36,464 nucleotides of DNA. Source: a virus. A model generated the notes under the pieces. That model made no database searches. It was not told where the DNA came from and saw only the letters and a program-made list of their open reading frames with translations. Position numbers and translations under genes: made by a program. Position 1 is the stretch's first letter. Every line of letters begins with the position of its first letter. Location of the stretch: positions 1 to 36,464 of IMG/VR virus record IMGVR_UViG_3300045902_000346; one strand, given 5' to 3'. Below are positions 16,432 through 24,273 of the stretch, in pieces.

Positions 16432-16870
16432 TGTTTGCCATCATCCTTGTTTGATGTCTTCCACCGTCAAAGGTTTCTTGGTATAAAATGTTTAGAACGT
16501 TCCATAAAATTGTTTTATCATCTATTAAGTGGTGAGATGATAAAGCAAAAAAATTGCCCGCGTTATGTCTGATAGCATATTCTGCATTGTATTGGTCAGT
16601 AATTAGACAAGAACGAATTCCGTCGATTTTATTCGCGCAAATATTAATTCCCTGTCCACTTCGACAAATTCCAATACCGAAATACTCTTTATTTTTCAAT
16701 ACATAGTCTGCTGCCATTTTAACGTAGACATTATAATCACAGTCTTTAGTATTAAAACAGCCAAAATCAATATACTCAATTTTTCTATTAGATAATATCT
16801 TCATAATTTGTTGCTTTAATTCGTAACCAGAATGGTCACAACATAAAGCAAATTTTCTATTTAAAAATAT
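16424..16870 (-). CDS. rpiB: Ribose-5-phosphate isomerase B-like (RpiB/LacAB), unusual start
   Basis: The frame reads KFALCCDHSGYELKQQIMKI, the N-terminus of RpiB with its active-site Asp-His, then YIDFGCFNTKDCDYNVYVKM, the catalytic-Cys loop FGIGICRSGQGINICANKI, YAIRHNAGNFFAL and GGRHQTRM. It thus looks like a full RpiB of about 145 residues, interconverting sugar phosphates such as ribose-5-P and ribulose-5-P or a related heptose/pentose pair. The only ATG, at 16804, is inside the protein and would remove the CDHSGYELK segment. No ATG, GTG or TTG lies further upstream before the open frame merges with the end of the nucleotidyltransferase gene; coordinates to 16870 assume ATA. The frame is -1 relative to that gene's stop (see findings). 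Confidence 0.75.
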   Translation of the reverse strand: MFLNRKFALCCDHSGYELKQQIMKILSNRKIEYIDFGCFNTKDCDYNVYVKMAADYVLKNKEYFGIGICRSGQGINICANKIDGIRSCLITDQYNAEYAIRHNAGNFFALSSHHLIDDKTILWNVLNILYQETFDGGRHQTRMMANND

Positions 16871-17598
16871 CTATAAGAAACACTCTCGAAAAAATTAAAT
16901 TCTTCAGGAGTGCCCATAATATGAATTTTCTCAATAGAACGTTGAGTTATTACTGATGGAAAAATTCGTTCACAATTATCTTTTAATAGTTCATTATACA
17001 ATGGACAAATATGAGTTTCCTTAGAAGATTTATTAATATAATCTTCGGCGTAACTTTTAAATAGCCTAGTAGTCTTAAAACAGTAAACTCCTACCGAAGC
17101 TAGGTTGCTAGGAAGCACTTCTTTTTCTTTAGTAAGAATAACTTTACCCTGTTCATTTAATTGAACATAGCTATAGTTAGGACTATTAGATTTAAAAGTT
17201 AAAATTAACCCATCATTCTTAAAATCTTCATCACAAGGCTTATAACATGGAGAAAAAGTGGTATCTGGACAATAAACAACCAATGGTAAATCTTCAGATA
17301 AATCTTTTAATCCAATTAAAACGGTTTCAGTTGCCCCACTTGTGGCTTTTTCCGTAATCACAATTTTAATATTATGACCAAATTTATTCTTCAACCAACT
17401 GTCAATAGAATAATTTTTTACGTGTTCCTGTCTAACTACAAAAGTCACTTGACATTCACTCGTATCAATAGAATCCATTGACCATTCTAAAATACTTTTA
17501 TTTCCACATATCAACATCGGCTTAGGAAGAAAAAAGCCCCCATCTACCATACGTTGACCCTTACCCGATAGAGGCACCACTAGATTATACTTTACCAT
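16861..17598 (-). CDS. Sugar nucleotidyltransferase (RmlA/HddC-like)
   Basis: A protein of 245 residues. The nucleotide-binding loop is NLVVPLSGKGQRMVDGGFFL then PKPMLICGNKSILEW, with SGATETVLIGLKDL and VVYCPDTTFSPCY (the Asp of the metal site) further on, and VGVYCFKTTRLF and HIMGTPEEFNFF near the end, typical of RmlA-type sugar-1-phosphate nucleotidyltransferases. Preceded by the GC-rich repeat copy that also provides an AGGGAAGGG ribosome site. With the kinase, phosphatase and isomerase next to it, it would build an NDP-activated sugar. Confidence 0.82.
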   Translation of the reverse strand: MVKYNLVVPLSGKGQRMVDGGFFLPKPMLICGNKSILEWSMDSIDTSECQVTFVVRQEHVKNYSIDSWLKNKFGHNIKIVITEKATSGATETVLIGLKDLSEDLPLVVYCPDTTFSPCYKPCDEDFKNDGLILTFKSNSPNYSYVQLNEQGKVILTKEKEVLPSNLASVGVYCFKTTRLFKSYAEDYINKSSKETHICPLYNELLKDNCERIFPSVITQRSIEKIHIMGTPEEFNFFESVSYRYF

Positions 17599-17600
17599 AT

Positions 17601-17620
17601 GCCCTTCCCTGCTTACTTAC
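17601..17620 (-). repeat. GC-rich dispersed repeat, copy E (between genes)
   Basis: Minus strand GTAAGTAAGCAGGGAAGGGC, immediately before the ATG of the nucleotidyltransferase gene and overlapping the end of the kinase gene. It doubles as the Shine-Dalgarno region. Confidence 0.6.
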
Positions 17621-18314
17621 ATAAATTTTGATTTTCTTCTCGGAGCCAAGTTAGAACTTTTTCATGAGAAAGTTCAATACTCTCTTCAAAAGGAAGGTTT
17701 TGGACGAGATAGTTTTCAATGAAATTTCCAGCAAATTTGTCACCGGCACCTGTAACAAAAACGAAGTCTTCTTTTGCGTGATAATACTTAAAGGTTAATT
17801 TTCCTCTCTGAAAAAGCAAGCTGCCATTTTCACTGTGACAAATTAAAATTTTCTTATCGCTAGCCTTTTTCACTTTTTCAAAATGTTCGTGATGACACGA
17901 CATGAACACTATATCACAAGCTTCCACGTTTTGCAATGTGGATTCTAAGGAAATTGTTGGGTTAGGCCCATTAGATAAATCACAAGATTTATATTTACTT
18001 TTAAATTTTGAGATATCTAAATCTGGAATAGTGTTGGCATACATGAAATGTATCCAATCTGTTGTCACTATCTTATTCTCAAAAAATTTTTCAACTTCCT
18101 TTGTTTGATTTTTCTCAGCCCACGTCGCACAAGTTACCGGAGCAACTACATCAGATAGCAAATAGTAGGCTGAATTATAATCAGTAGCCACATTCGGAAA
18201 ATTAGTAATATTACTAATCCCACCCACACCTATCCATTTTTTAAATTTATGATTTTTAATAACATGGAAATAATCAGTAAAAGAACTTCCAACTACATAA
18301 ACTTCATGTTTCAT
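17613..18314 (-). CDS. PfkB/ribokinase-family carbohydrate kinase
   Basis: A protein of 233 residues. The PfkB signature with the catalytic Asp is clear at the end: FVFVTGAGDKFAGNFIENYL. The N-terminus, VYVVGSSFTDYFHVIKN, and GGISNITNFPNV, are the expected beginnings and substrate-binding Gly-Gly. It is shorter than typical PfkB proteins (about 300). It would phosphorylate a sugar or sugar phosphate, like the kinase half of HldE in ADP-heptose synthesis; the nearby isomerase, phosphatase and nucleotidyltransferase support an NDP-sugar pathway. Substrate unknown. Confidence 0.75.
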   Translation of the reverse strand: MKHEVYVVGSSFTDYFHVIKNHKFKKWIGVGGISNITNFPNVATDYNSAYYLLSDVVAPVTCATWAEKNQTKEVEKFFENKIVTTDWIHFMYANTIPDLDISKFKSKYKSCDLSNGPNPTISLESTLQNVEACDIVFMSCHHEHFEKVKKASDKKILICHSENGSLLFQRGKLTFKYYHAKEDFVFVTGAGDKFAGNFIENYLVQNLPFEESIELSHEKVLTWLREENQNLCK

Positions 18315-18799
18315 ACGGATACCTTTGAACTATTTTATCTTTAAAAGCTTCATAAAGAAGTTCTACTACACCATCTCCACCATTTCTATTTAAAACGTAC
18401 TTAACGTTACTTTTAACTATTTGAGCCGCATCTTTTGGGCAAAAACTCCAACGTAGATTAGCTAAAAGAGATAAATCGTAATAATCATCTCCCACATAAG
18501 CCACATCTTCTTTATTCACTTTATAAATTTCACATATTTTTTCTATAGCAACTTCTTTGTCTAATTGATTAGAAATTTCTTTAGCGTTATAGAATGGTAC
18601 TCCTCGACTTCTAGCCATTCCTCTATTAAAAGAATCTCCAGAAAGAAAAACTACTGGAATCATTCCAGACTGAAATCTTTTAATAGCCGTAAAATCTCTA
18701 TCGCAAAATTCTTTAGAAACTACTTCATGTTGACTATTATAAGTTTTTTTTACCGGTTGTTAAAACTCCATCAACGTCTAATACTAGTAACTTAAACAT
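18304..18799 (-). pseudogene. KdsC-like HAD phosphatase, frameshifted in an A8 run
   Basis: A HAD-type phosphatase of about 165 residues: MFKLLVLDVDGVLTTGKK (motif I, DVDG) in the frame of the GDPD-like gene, then after one frame change YNSQHEVVSKEFCDRDFTAI, MIPVVFLSGDS (motif II), VAIEKICEIYKVNKEDVAYV and GDDYYDLSLLANL (motif IV). The frame change falls in a run of eight T at 18744-18751 (eight A in the coding strand); seven would give one intact protein. KdsC-like enzymes remove the phosphate of a sugar phosphate such as KDO-8-P. Its ATG at 18799 follows the GDPD-like domain without a stop between. Confidence 0.72.
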
Positions 18800-19261
18800 T
18801 GTCGGAGCATATTCTTCAGTAGAAAAGGTGGATACCCAATGTGAAACAACTCCATATGCATCAAAATTGATTCCAGCTAATTTACCATTTAAATCTACAA
18901 CAATTTCATCATTAGAATATTTTGATGGAAATTTAGCGTCTTCATGATAAAGCACTTTATTTTTAGATGTTAAACATACATGGTCTAAATCTTGGTAAAA
19001 AGAATGAATAGTAGGATACTTCAATAATTTCTGAAAAGTTTCTATAGTTTTTGCGTGAACTAATAGTCTACTGTCTTCTAAGAATTGTTTAGTTATTTCT
19101 TCTTGAGGTTTATCGTGACCTAAATAATACTTCCCATTGATATATCGCACATCAATTTCTACATCAAAACCGTTTCTAAAAGCTTCATCAATGTAAGCGC
19201 GAGTATTTTCTAATTCAGATTTAGGGCCAGAAATATTCCCTCTATGAGCGTAAAACTTCAT
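18737..19261 (-). CDS. Glycerophosphodiester-phosphodiesterase-like domain fused to the start of a HAD domain
   Basis: From the ATG at 19261 (GAGG six bases before) the protein begins FYAHRGNISGPKSELENTRA, the GDPD/PI-PLC signature HRG...E-N-T, and continues GFDVEIDVRYINGKYYLGHD. This matches a compact GDPD-like TIM barrel of about 150 residues found in capsule and phage sugar clusters. Without a stop it runs into MFKLLVLDVDGVL, the first motif of a HAD phosphatase, before the frame ends at TAA after an A8 run. The natural product may be a GDPD-HAD fusion or two proteins with the HAD initiated internally. The ATG at 19312 lacks support. Confidence 0.68.
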   Translation of the reverse strand: MKFYAHRGNISGPKSELENTRAYIDEAFRNGFDVEIDVRYINGKYYLGHDKPQEEITKQFLEDSRLLVHAKTIETFQKLLKYPTIHSFYQDLDHVCLTSKNKVLYHEDAKFPSKYSNDEIVVDLNGKLAGINFDAYGVVSHWVSTFSTEEYAPTMFKLLVLDVDGVLTTGKKNL

Positions 19262-20144
19262 TAATAACCTCGCAGTAATTTTCGTAAAATTTTCTCTCCG
19301 ACCAATTTTCATAGAAATAATCTAAGGAAGGCGGATTTTCTAAAATACTTTTTAAACTTCTTTTTTCTAAACAAGTTTCAGGAGCGAAAGTCGTAATATG
19401 TCGAAACATTGGGTCATTAGTAACTGCAATTGGCCGTTTAGAAGCCAAAGCCCAATCTACTGAACTAGAACATCCCTGACTTAAGCTATTTGTATTTTTA
19501 TACATGAATACATTTATACTATTCTCAGAGAGCCAATTGACTAGCTGTTGCTCATCTTTATAATCATGTGTGACAACAAGTTTAATATTAGGCTTCAAAG
19601 GAATACTCTTTAATTTCTTAGACATTCTTAAAGCGTAATAACCACTGCTATCAACCTTAGTATTTAAAGGTATATGAATGCGAACAGTAGCTTGCTCAAA
19701 TTCATCATTAACTTTTTGTACTAAATCTTCAAATCCTTTATGGTCAAAACCGAATCCGAAGGAGCCTATTGTATCAGGAAGAACCTGATTTGGCAAGTCG
19801 AAATGTAGGATGGGACGCCCAACATTGAAATCAGTATTAGTATTTCCGAAAGTCGGGTCTGGACGAAACACAGAGATGTTATTAAAATTAGGTCTTTCAT
19901 CATGCATTAACAATGCAGATTTTCTAACATTGGTAAGAAAGGAGTTATTTATCCAAGACATAGTGCAAGGATGATAATTGAATACGATTAAATCGTAGTC
20001 AAATTTGTCTATTGGAGATGTAGTCTCTAAATATTCAAATTTATGAATATCATTATATTTAAGCAAAATCAGTGAGGTATTTTTTCCAAATTGATAAACA
20101 CCACACTGACTTTTTTCTTGATTAACAAATAGTATTTTACTCAT
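19242..20144 (-). CDS. Glycosyltransferase-like protein (GT-B, tentative)
   Basis: A protein of 300 residues. The N-terminus is MSKILFVNQEKSQCGVYQFG, a common start of GT4 proteins with a Gly loop. Then FDYDLIVFNYHPCTMSWINN, LLMHDERPNF and, in the C-terminal half, VRIHIPLNTK and the donor-side SLSQGCSSSVDWALASKRPI resemble a GT1/GT4 Rossmann half (the usual E-A-M-A is replaced by VDWALASKRP). It overlaps the genes at both ends. Moderate confidence for the fold, none for substrate. Confidence 0.6.
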   Translation of the reverse strand: MSKILFVNQEKSQCGVYQFGKNTSLILLKYNDIHKFEYLETTSPIDKFDYDLIVFNYHPCTMSWINNSFLTNVRKSALLMHDERPNFNNISVFRPDPTFGNTNTDFNVGRPILHFDLPNQVLPDTIGSFGFGFDHKGFEDLVQKVNDEFEQATVRIHIPLNTKVDSSGYYALRMSKKLKSIPLKPNIKLVVTHDYKDEQQLVNWLSENSINVFMYKNTNSLSQGCSSSVDWALASKRPIAVTNDPMFRHITTFAPETCLEKRSLKSILENPPSLDYFYENWSERKFYENYCEVINEVLRS

Positions 20145-21453
20145 TCCAACTTCTAACAGAAGAATCTAATTTATTAAACACCAGAGAACCATCCTTCCAT
20201 TCATACACTCCCGGTTCCGGCATTGCCACGATAAATTTTCCACCATTTCTTAAATAGTCTATTTTCTTATTAATAAAGAAGGAAGTAAAATGCCAAGGTA
20301 AAATTAGTAAATAATCTGGTTTCATAGCCAAACCTTCTGATTCACTAATAATTTTAATATTAGAACCAGCAGTATATTTACCAAATTTATCTTTACTAAC
20401 TTCTAAGATATACGGAATATCTGTCGATGTTAGTTTAGCGCATTGAAGATAAGTATTACCTTTAGTAGAAGCGCCTAGACCAAAGATTTTCTTACCCTTT
20501 TTATTTTCTTCTTTAATAAAAGAAGACGTTGATTCATTAATATGTTGAATAATTCTATTGAATTCTTTCCAATCTCTATTCTTAAACAACTCTTCTTCTT
20601 TATCTAAGCAGTTTTGTACTGAAGGCTTAATCTTGTGAGTATCTTCTTTGCAAATATAAACTCGAATAGACCATCCATTTACGTCATTATAAGAAACGTC
20701 AAAAATATCTAATTCACATTCTTTTAGTAGTTTTTGTAATAACTTTAAAGAATAGTATGCGATATGTTCATGGCAAATATTATCATAAGCATTGACTTTT
20801 AACATAGAAGTTAAATCGGTCATTTGCAGAACCCACACACCTTTTTCTGACAAGTTCTTTCTGATAGCGTTTGCAAATTTACGAGGTTCTGTCACATCGT
20901 AAAACATAGCAATAGAAGATATAATGTCGAAAGGCGCATCAAAATACACATCTGATGGAAAGTAAGTGTTAATAAATACATTGCAATTTTGTATAGCACT
21001 ACTAGCTAGATTATTAGCCGGGTCATATCCAACTTTAAAGAAATTGTCTGGATAAAAAGAAAGTAATGTGCCGTCATTAGCTCCAATGTCCATAACTCGA
21101 TTATATCGAATATCAGCTTTTTTGCTAGTCTTTTCTACTACATCTCTCAATGACTCTACCATACTATTATTCAACCCAGAACGATACCAATATTCTCGGT
21201 ACATACTATCTGGTGGAAGCACATTAGTTAACTGGACGAAATTACAATGTGGGCATTGTGATAACGAAAGTTCTTCTTTTTTCAGTAAGGAAGTTTGAGA
21301 AGGACTGTCTAAAAATAAAGACGGATAAATTTTTCCTAAATTTACGACCTTAGTATTAAATTTGGAATAAGTTTCCTCACAGTAAACACATTTAATTGAA
21401 AAGTTTTTTTCAACGTCCTGAAAAATTTCTCGTAAAGTATCAGAATCAATCAT
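20137..21453 (-). CDS. NDP-sugar C-methyltransferase-like enzyme
   Basis: A protein of 438 residues. The start at 21453 has GGAGAAATT before it; the TTG at 21477 lacks such a site. The N-terminal zinc-binding part has CVYCEETYSKF and SQCPHCNFVQLTN. The SAM-binding part is RVMDIGANDGTLLSFYPD, and VNAYDNICHEHIAYYSL is the family signature of C-methyltransferases that modify NDP-keto sugars. The last third (KKIFGLGASTKGNTYLQ) is the C-terminal Rossmann domain of the same family. It would add a methyl group to a ketosugar made by the neighbouring enzymes. Confidence 0.85.
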   Translation of the reverse strand: MIDSDTLREIFQDVEKNFSIKCVYCEETYSKFNTKVVNLGKIYPSLFLDSPSQTSLLKKEELSLSQCPHCNFVQLTNVLPPDSMYREYWYRSGLNNSMVESLRDVVEKTSKKADIRYNRVMDIGANDGTLLSFYPDNFFKVGYDPANNLASSAIQNCNVFINTYFPSDVYFDAPFDIISSIAMFYDVTEPRKFANAIRKNLSEKGVWVLQMTDLTSMLKVNAYDNICHEHIAYYSLKLLQKLLKECELDIFDVSYNDVNGWSIRVYICKEDTHKIKPSVQNCLDKEEELFKNRDWKEFNRIIQHINESTSSFIKEENKKGKKIFGLGASTKGNTYLQCAKLTSTDIPYILEVSKDKFGKYTAGSNIKIISESEGLAMKPDYLLILPWHFTSFFINKKIDYLRNGGKFIVAMPEPGVYEWKDGSLVFNKLDSSVRSWNE

Positions 21454-22496
21454 AATTTCTCCAATAAGTTTTTCCAATCCGCCATATTTTTGTCTATTGA
21501 GAAGTATTTTAAAGCTGCTTCTCTACCACCTTTAGATATTTGACGAGCTAAATTCTTATCTTCTAGTAAAAGTTGTAAATAACCTCTAAGTTCTTTTACA
21601 TCATCAGACCAGAAACCAGACACTCCATTTTCAATATAAGTATGTGCCTCAAAAGTAGGCTTATCTGGAGAAACGCTTCCAATCTTAGGGCCGATACTCA
21701 CTGTAGGTATTCCAGTAGAAAGAGCTTCCATGAAAGAATAAGTGAACGGTCCCGGCTTAGTACAAGTAGAAAAATAAACTCCAGCTTCTACTCGTAACTT
21801 TTGAATTTCAGCAGGAGAGAGGTCACCGGCTGAAAACGAAATGTCTTCATTCTCAAAGCCCCCTACGATTCTATTAAATCCTGCTGTTACGTCTAAGTAA
21901 GTATTCCAGGCGGAATAATCTCCACGCTTCTTCATCCATTTATTAATAGTTAAAACGTAATCTTTTTCACCGGTCCATCCTTGATAGTAATTTGTGTCTA
22001 CATAAGGTCTAATCACGGCATCAAAATCGTGAAATCTATTAATATATTTTTCGGTATTGGAATATGCCACTTTCTTTACTTTAGAAACGTAAGGACTAAA
22101 GTGGGTTTGAGGTTGGCCTATATATCTAACTATGACAGGTTTATTCTTAAAAGAGTCCCAATTCAATGTTAGATTTTCTTCAAAGTGAGCCACAATCAAA
22201 ACATCAAACAGTTTAGCAAACTCTTTATGTATTTTCTTATAATAAATACCTAATATATCTTTGATAGTGATTTTATCAAAGCGTTCAACAATTTCATCAT
22301 AGTTATGATAGAACTTAAATTTTTCTAATAACTCTTCATCAATTTTAATATCTAGTTTTTCACTTTTAGTAGGATGACAAGGTCGTCTGGGGTCAATATA
22401 ATGTCCAAACGAAAAAACTTGATGACCAAGTTTATCTAAAACTTTTAGTTCATCAAATTCTAACGTTTCGTGACAAGATAAGTATAATATTTTCAT
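21450..22496 (-). CDS. Glycosyltransferase, GT-B fold (family 4-like)
   Basis: A protein of 348 residues: MKILYLSCHETLEFDELKVL, DVLIVAHFEEN, KPVIVRYIGQ and the donor-binding region VYFSTCTKPGPFTYSFMEAL with STGIPTVSIGP, then GREAALKYFSIDKNMADWKN. All fit a GT4-like enzyme. A copy of the GC-rich repeat (21806-21829) and a weak facing copy (around 21879-21890) are inside it. Confidence 0.78.
   Translation of the reverse strand: MKILYLSCHETLEFDELKVLDKLGHQVFSFGHYIDPRRPCHPTKSEKLDIKIDEELLEKFKFYHNYDEIVERFDKITIKDILGIYYKKIHKEFAKLFDVLIVAHFEENLTLNWDSFKNKPVIVRYIGQPQTHFSPYVSKVKKVAYSNTEKYINRFHDFDAVIRPYVDTNYYQGWTGEKDYVLTINKWMKKRGDYSAWNTYLDVTAGFNRIVGGFENEDISFSAGDLSPAEIQKLRVEAGVYFSTCTKPGPFTYSFMEALSTGIPTVSIGPKIGSVSPDKPTFEAHTYIENGVSGFWSDDVKELRGYLQLLLEDKNLARQISKGGREAALKYFSIDKNMADWKNLLEKL
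21806..21829 (+). repeat. GC-rich dispersed repeat, copy F
   Basis: Plus strand TTTCAGCAGGAGAGAGGTCA, continuing CCGG; a weak inverted partner, TCCTGCTG, follows at 21879-21886. It codes for LSPAE in the glycosyltransferase read from the other strand. Confidence 0.5.
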
Positions 22497-22963
22497 TTAA
22501 TTACCGTTCCATCTCCATTTAATCTAATCGAGTCACTATCTTCATGGTGAGTAGAAATTTCTATTAAGGTCACATCAGTATGACCATATAATCTATGAAC
22601 CATTCCAGTTGGGATATGTAGGCTATCAGATTCATGTAATTTTACACATTGAGCCGTTAATTCACTCTTATCCCAAGATAGTAAAACGTTTAATTCTCCA
22701 TTGAGAATGTAAAAACATTCGTCTTTCTTTTCATGATAGTGCCAACTGGTATATTTACCCTTTTTAATAAAAAGAATTTTTCCACAATACAAAGGGCTAT
22801 TAATTATCCAGTTTTCATACCCCCAGGACTTGCTTACAAACTTTTGCGTTTCAGAAGTACGGGGAAAGTAGAACTCAAATAAGTCAAAAGGGTGGGCAGG
22901 CTTCCGTCCAAGCCAAGACGGAACACCCTTATCCACTGGCACCCTCTCCTGCTGATTTTGCAT
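22493..22963 (-). CDS. Cupin protein (sugar-isomerase-like)
   Basis: A protein of 156 residues. GYENWIINSPLYCGKILFIK, KGKYTSWHYHEKKDECFYIL and LHIPTGMVHRLYGHTDVTLI give the two cupin motifs with the His-His-Glu metal ligands, as in the C-terminal cupin of type II mannose-6-phosphate isomerases/GMP. It may be a sugar epimerase or isomerase of the cassette. The ATG at 22963 lies inside the 3' end of the exonuclease gene. The TTG at 22969 is also possible. Residues 2-11 contain QQERVPV, encoded by repeat copy G. Confidence 0.72.
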   Translation of the reverse strand: MQNQQERVPVDKGVPSWLGRKPAHPFDLFEFYFPRTSETQKFVSKSWGYENWIINSPLYCGKILFIKKGKYTSWHYHEKKDECFYILNGELNVLLSWDKSELTAQCVKLHESDSLHIPTGMVHRLYGHTDVTLIEISTHHEDSDSIRLNGDGTVIK

Positions 22964-23606
22964 TTCCAAAAACTCCTCTAAATGTGGTTTTGGCAGCGAT
23001 GTTTCTGTGAAACTTCATGAATCTCGCTAGAATCATAGCTGTATCTTTTACGTCTTTGATAGCATTGTGAGCCCCATCTTTGGGAATACCAAAATAGTCT
23101 CTTAAGGTATCAAGTTTATAATTAGCCACATCTTTGTTATTTTCAAACCACGTAAAACACAAACATAATAAATCTATTTTATCTCTACCGTGAAACAGAA
23201 TAGGTTCTTTACTTTTATTATCTAAAGGCCCGTATAGTTTGCACATTCTGTTTACAATATGCATATCATAACCTAAAATATTATGACCTGCTGCAATTGG
23301 AGCCCCCCAAAAGCTTTTCTTTTTATTATACTTATTGCAATAATTAGTAAATGCTTCCCAGGCTTCTTTTTGGTTAATCCCTTTTTTATCTACTACAGAT
23401 TTTTCAATCTTGTTAATAGCTAAAGCCTCGTCTTCAACTTTAGACCAGTCAGTAGGCTTAATATAAGTCTCAAATTCTGAATTTGGTTTTATTTCTAGAC
23501 TGCGAGAATCAATAGCTACGGCGGCTAATTGTAATGGTTCACAAGTATGAGGGTCTTTTCCACCAGTCTCAAAGTCAAAAACAATAATATCGTTATAGTT
23601 TATAAT
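22929..23606 (-). CDS. DnaQ-like 3'-5' exonuclease (DEDDh), non-AUG start
   Basis: The frame starts INYNDIIVFDFETGG, with the exonuclease motif I (DFET), then AAGHNILGYDMHIVNRM (motif II with Asp), and AHNAIKDVKDTAMILARFM (motif III, H...D). About 225 residues. The only ATG, at 23264, would cut off motif I and is therefore not the real start. Upstream of the true N-terminus there is GGAG, then ATT (23606) and ATA (23603), the latter overlapping the previous TAA as ATAA, but no ATG, GTG or TTG. It could be the proofreading partner of the DnaE proteins or a recombination exonuclease. The last residues are encoded by the GC-rich repeat. Confidence 0.85.
   Translation of the reverse strand: MINYNDIIVFDFETGGKDPHTCEPLQLAAVAIDSRSLEIKPNSEFETYIKPTDWSKVEDEALAINKIEKSVVDKKGINQKEAWEAFTNYCNKYNKKKSFWGAPIAAGHNILGYDMHIVNRMCKLYGPLDNKSKEPILFHGRDKIDLLCLCFTWFENNKDVANYKLDTLRDYFGIPKDGAHNAIKDVKDTAMILARFMKFHRNIAAKTTFRGVFGNAKSAGEGASG
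22934..22957 (-). repeat. GC-rich dispersed repeat, copy G (in a gene overlap)
   Basis: Minus strand TCAGCAGGAGAGGGTGCCAG, continuing TGGA. It lies in the overlap of the exonuclease end (SAGEGASG) and the cupin start (QQERVPV), so it is read in two frames. Confidence 0.65.
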
Positions 23607-23917
23607 GACTGTTCTCCGTTATCCTTAATAGAAATCAGAATTCCATTATCTTTTTCGCTAATACTTAGTTTATTTGATAGTTCCTCTTGAAGAACTACTG
23701 TTACAAAATTATTATCTACAACATATTCACCGTTATTAGCTAAAGCTATGGCGCTGAAAGTAGTGTAAACACTTCTTTTGAAATTCTCAAACTTAATGTA
23801 TTCGTTAGTGTATAGTTCATCCTTTAGTAAAGATGCCACTTTTAATTTCTCTACTTCAGCTTTTAGAGAAGCGATTTCTTTTTCCTTGTCAGATTTTTCC
23901 CAAAACTTAAGTTTCAT
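23600..23917 (-). CDS. Hypothetical protein with N-terminal coiled coil (105 aa)
   Basis: Not recognised. KEKEIASLKAEVEKLKVASL at residues 11-30 is a short coiled coil. The rest alternates strands and helices (FVTVVLQEELSNKL). ATG at 23917 overlaps the preceding stop (ATGA). By position it may be a small accessory to the exonuclease that follows. Confidence 0.5.
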   Translation of the reverse strand: MKLKFWEKSDKEKEIASLKAEVEKLKVASLLKDELYTNEYIKFENFKRSVYTTFSAIALANNGEYVVDNNFVTVVLQEELSNKLSISEKDNGILISIKDNGEQSL

Positions 23918-24273
23918 TTTATATTCCTGAAAAAATTAATAGTTTGTTCTTCTAGCTTCTTACCTCTTAAGAGTATATAAGAAACTGTATACCAAGGATA
24001 TACTTTGATATTATTGAACAGAAATTCTTTTCCCGCTATATCCTTCATCTTCATCTTTTTATTATTTAATATAGTAGACGTGCAAGCCTGACCTAATGAT
24101 ATTATACGAGTCGTTTGTATGTTTTTGAATTCCAAATTTTCATCATGGATACAAAAATTATTCTCTATGCCACTCTTCTTCAGTAGACAAATTAAATAAT
24201 CTCCGTATCTATTAGGAAACCATTCTTCTAGTATCTTACCACCCAATCTTTCTTCAGTAAAGATTCGTAGCAT
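23914..24273 (-). CDS. Uracil-DNA-glycosylase-superfamily-like protein (tentative, short)
   Basis: A protein of 119 residues from the ATG at 24273 (GAGG six bases upstream). RIISLGQACTSTILN and, about 40 residues later, IKVYPWYTVSYILLRG resemble the C-terminal half of family 4/5 UDG proteins, where LG.xA..xL and (V/T)YP..HP.yLLR occur. The His-Pro of the active site is replaced by Trp-Tyr, and an N-terminal E-A-P-G motif is not visible, so it is probably a divergent or inactive member, or unrelated. Confidence 0.35.
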   Translation of the reverse strand: MLRIFTEERLGGKILEEWFPNRYGDYLICLLKKSGIENNFCIHDENLEFKNIQTTRIISLGQACTSTILNNKKMKMKDIAGKEFLFNNIKVYPWYTVSYILLRGKKLEEQTINFFRNIK

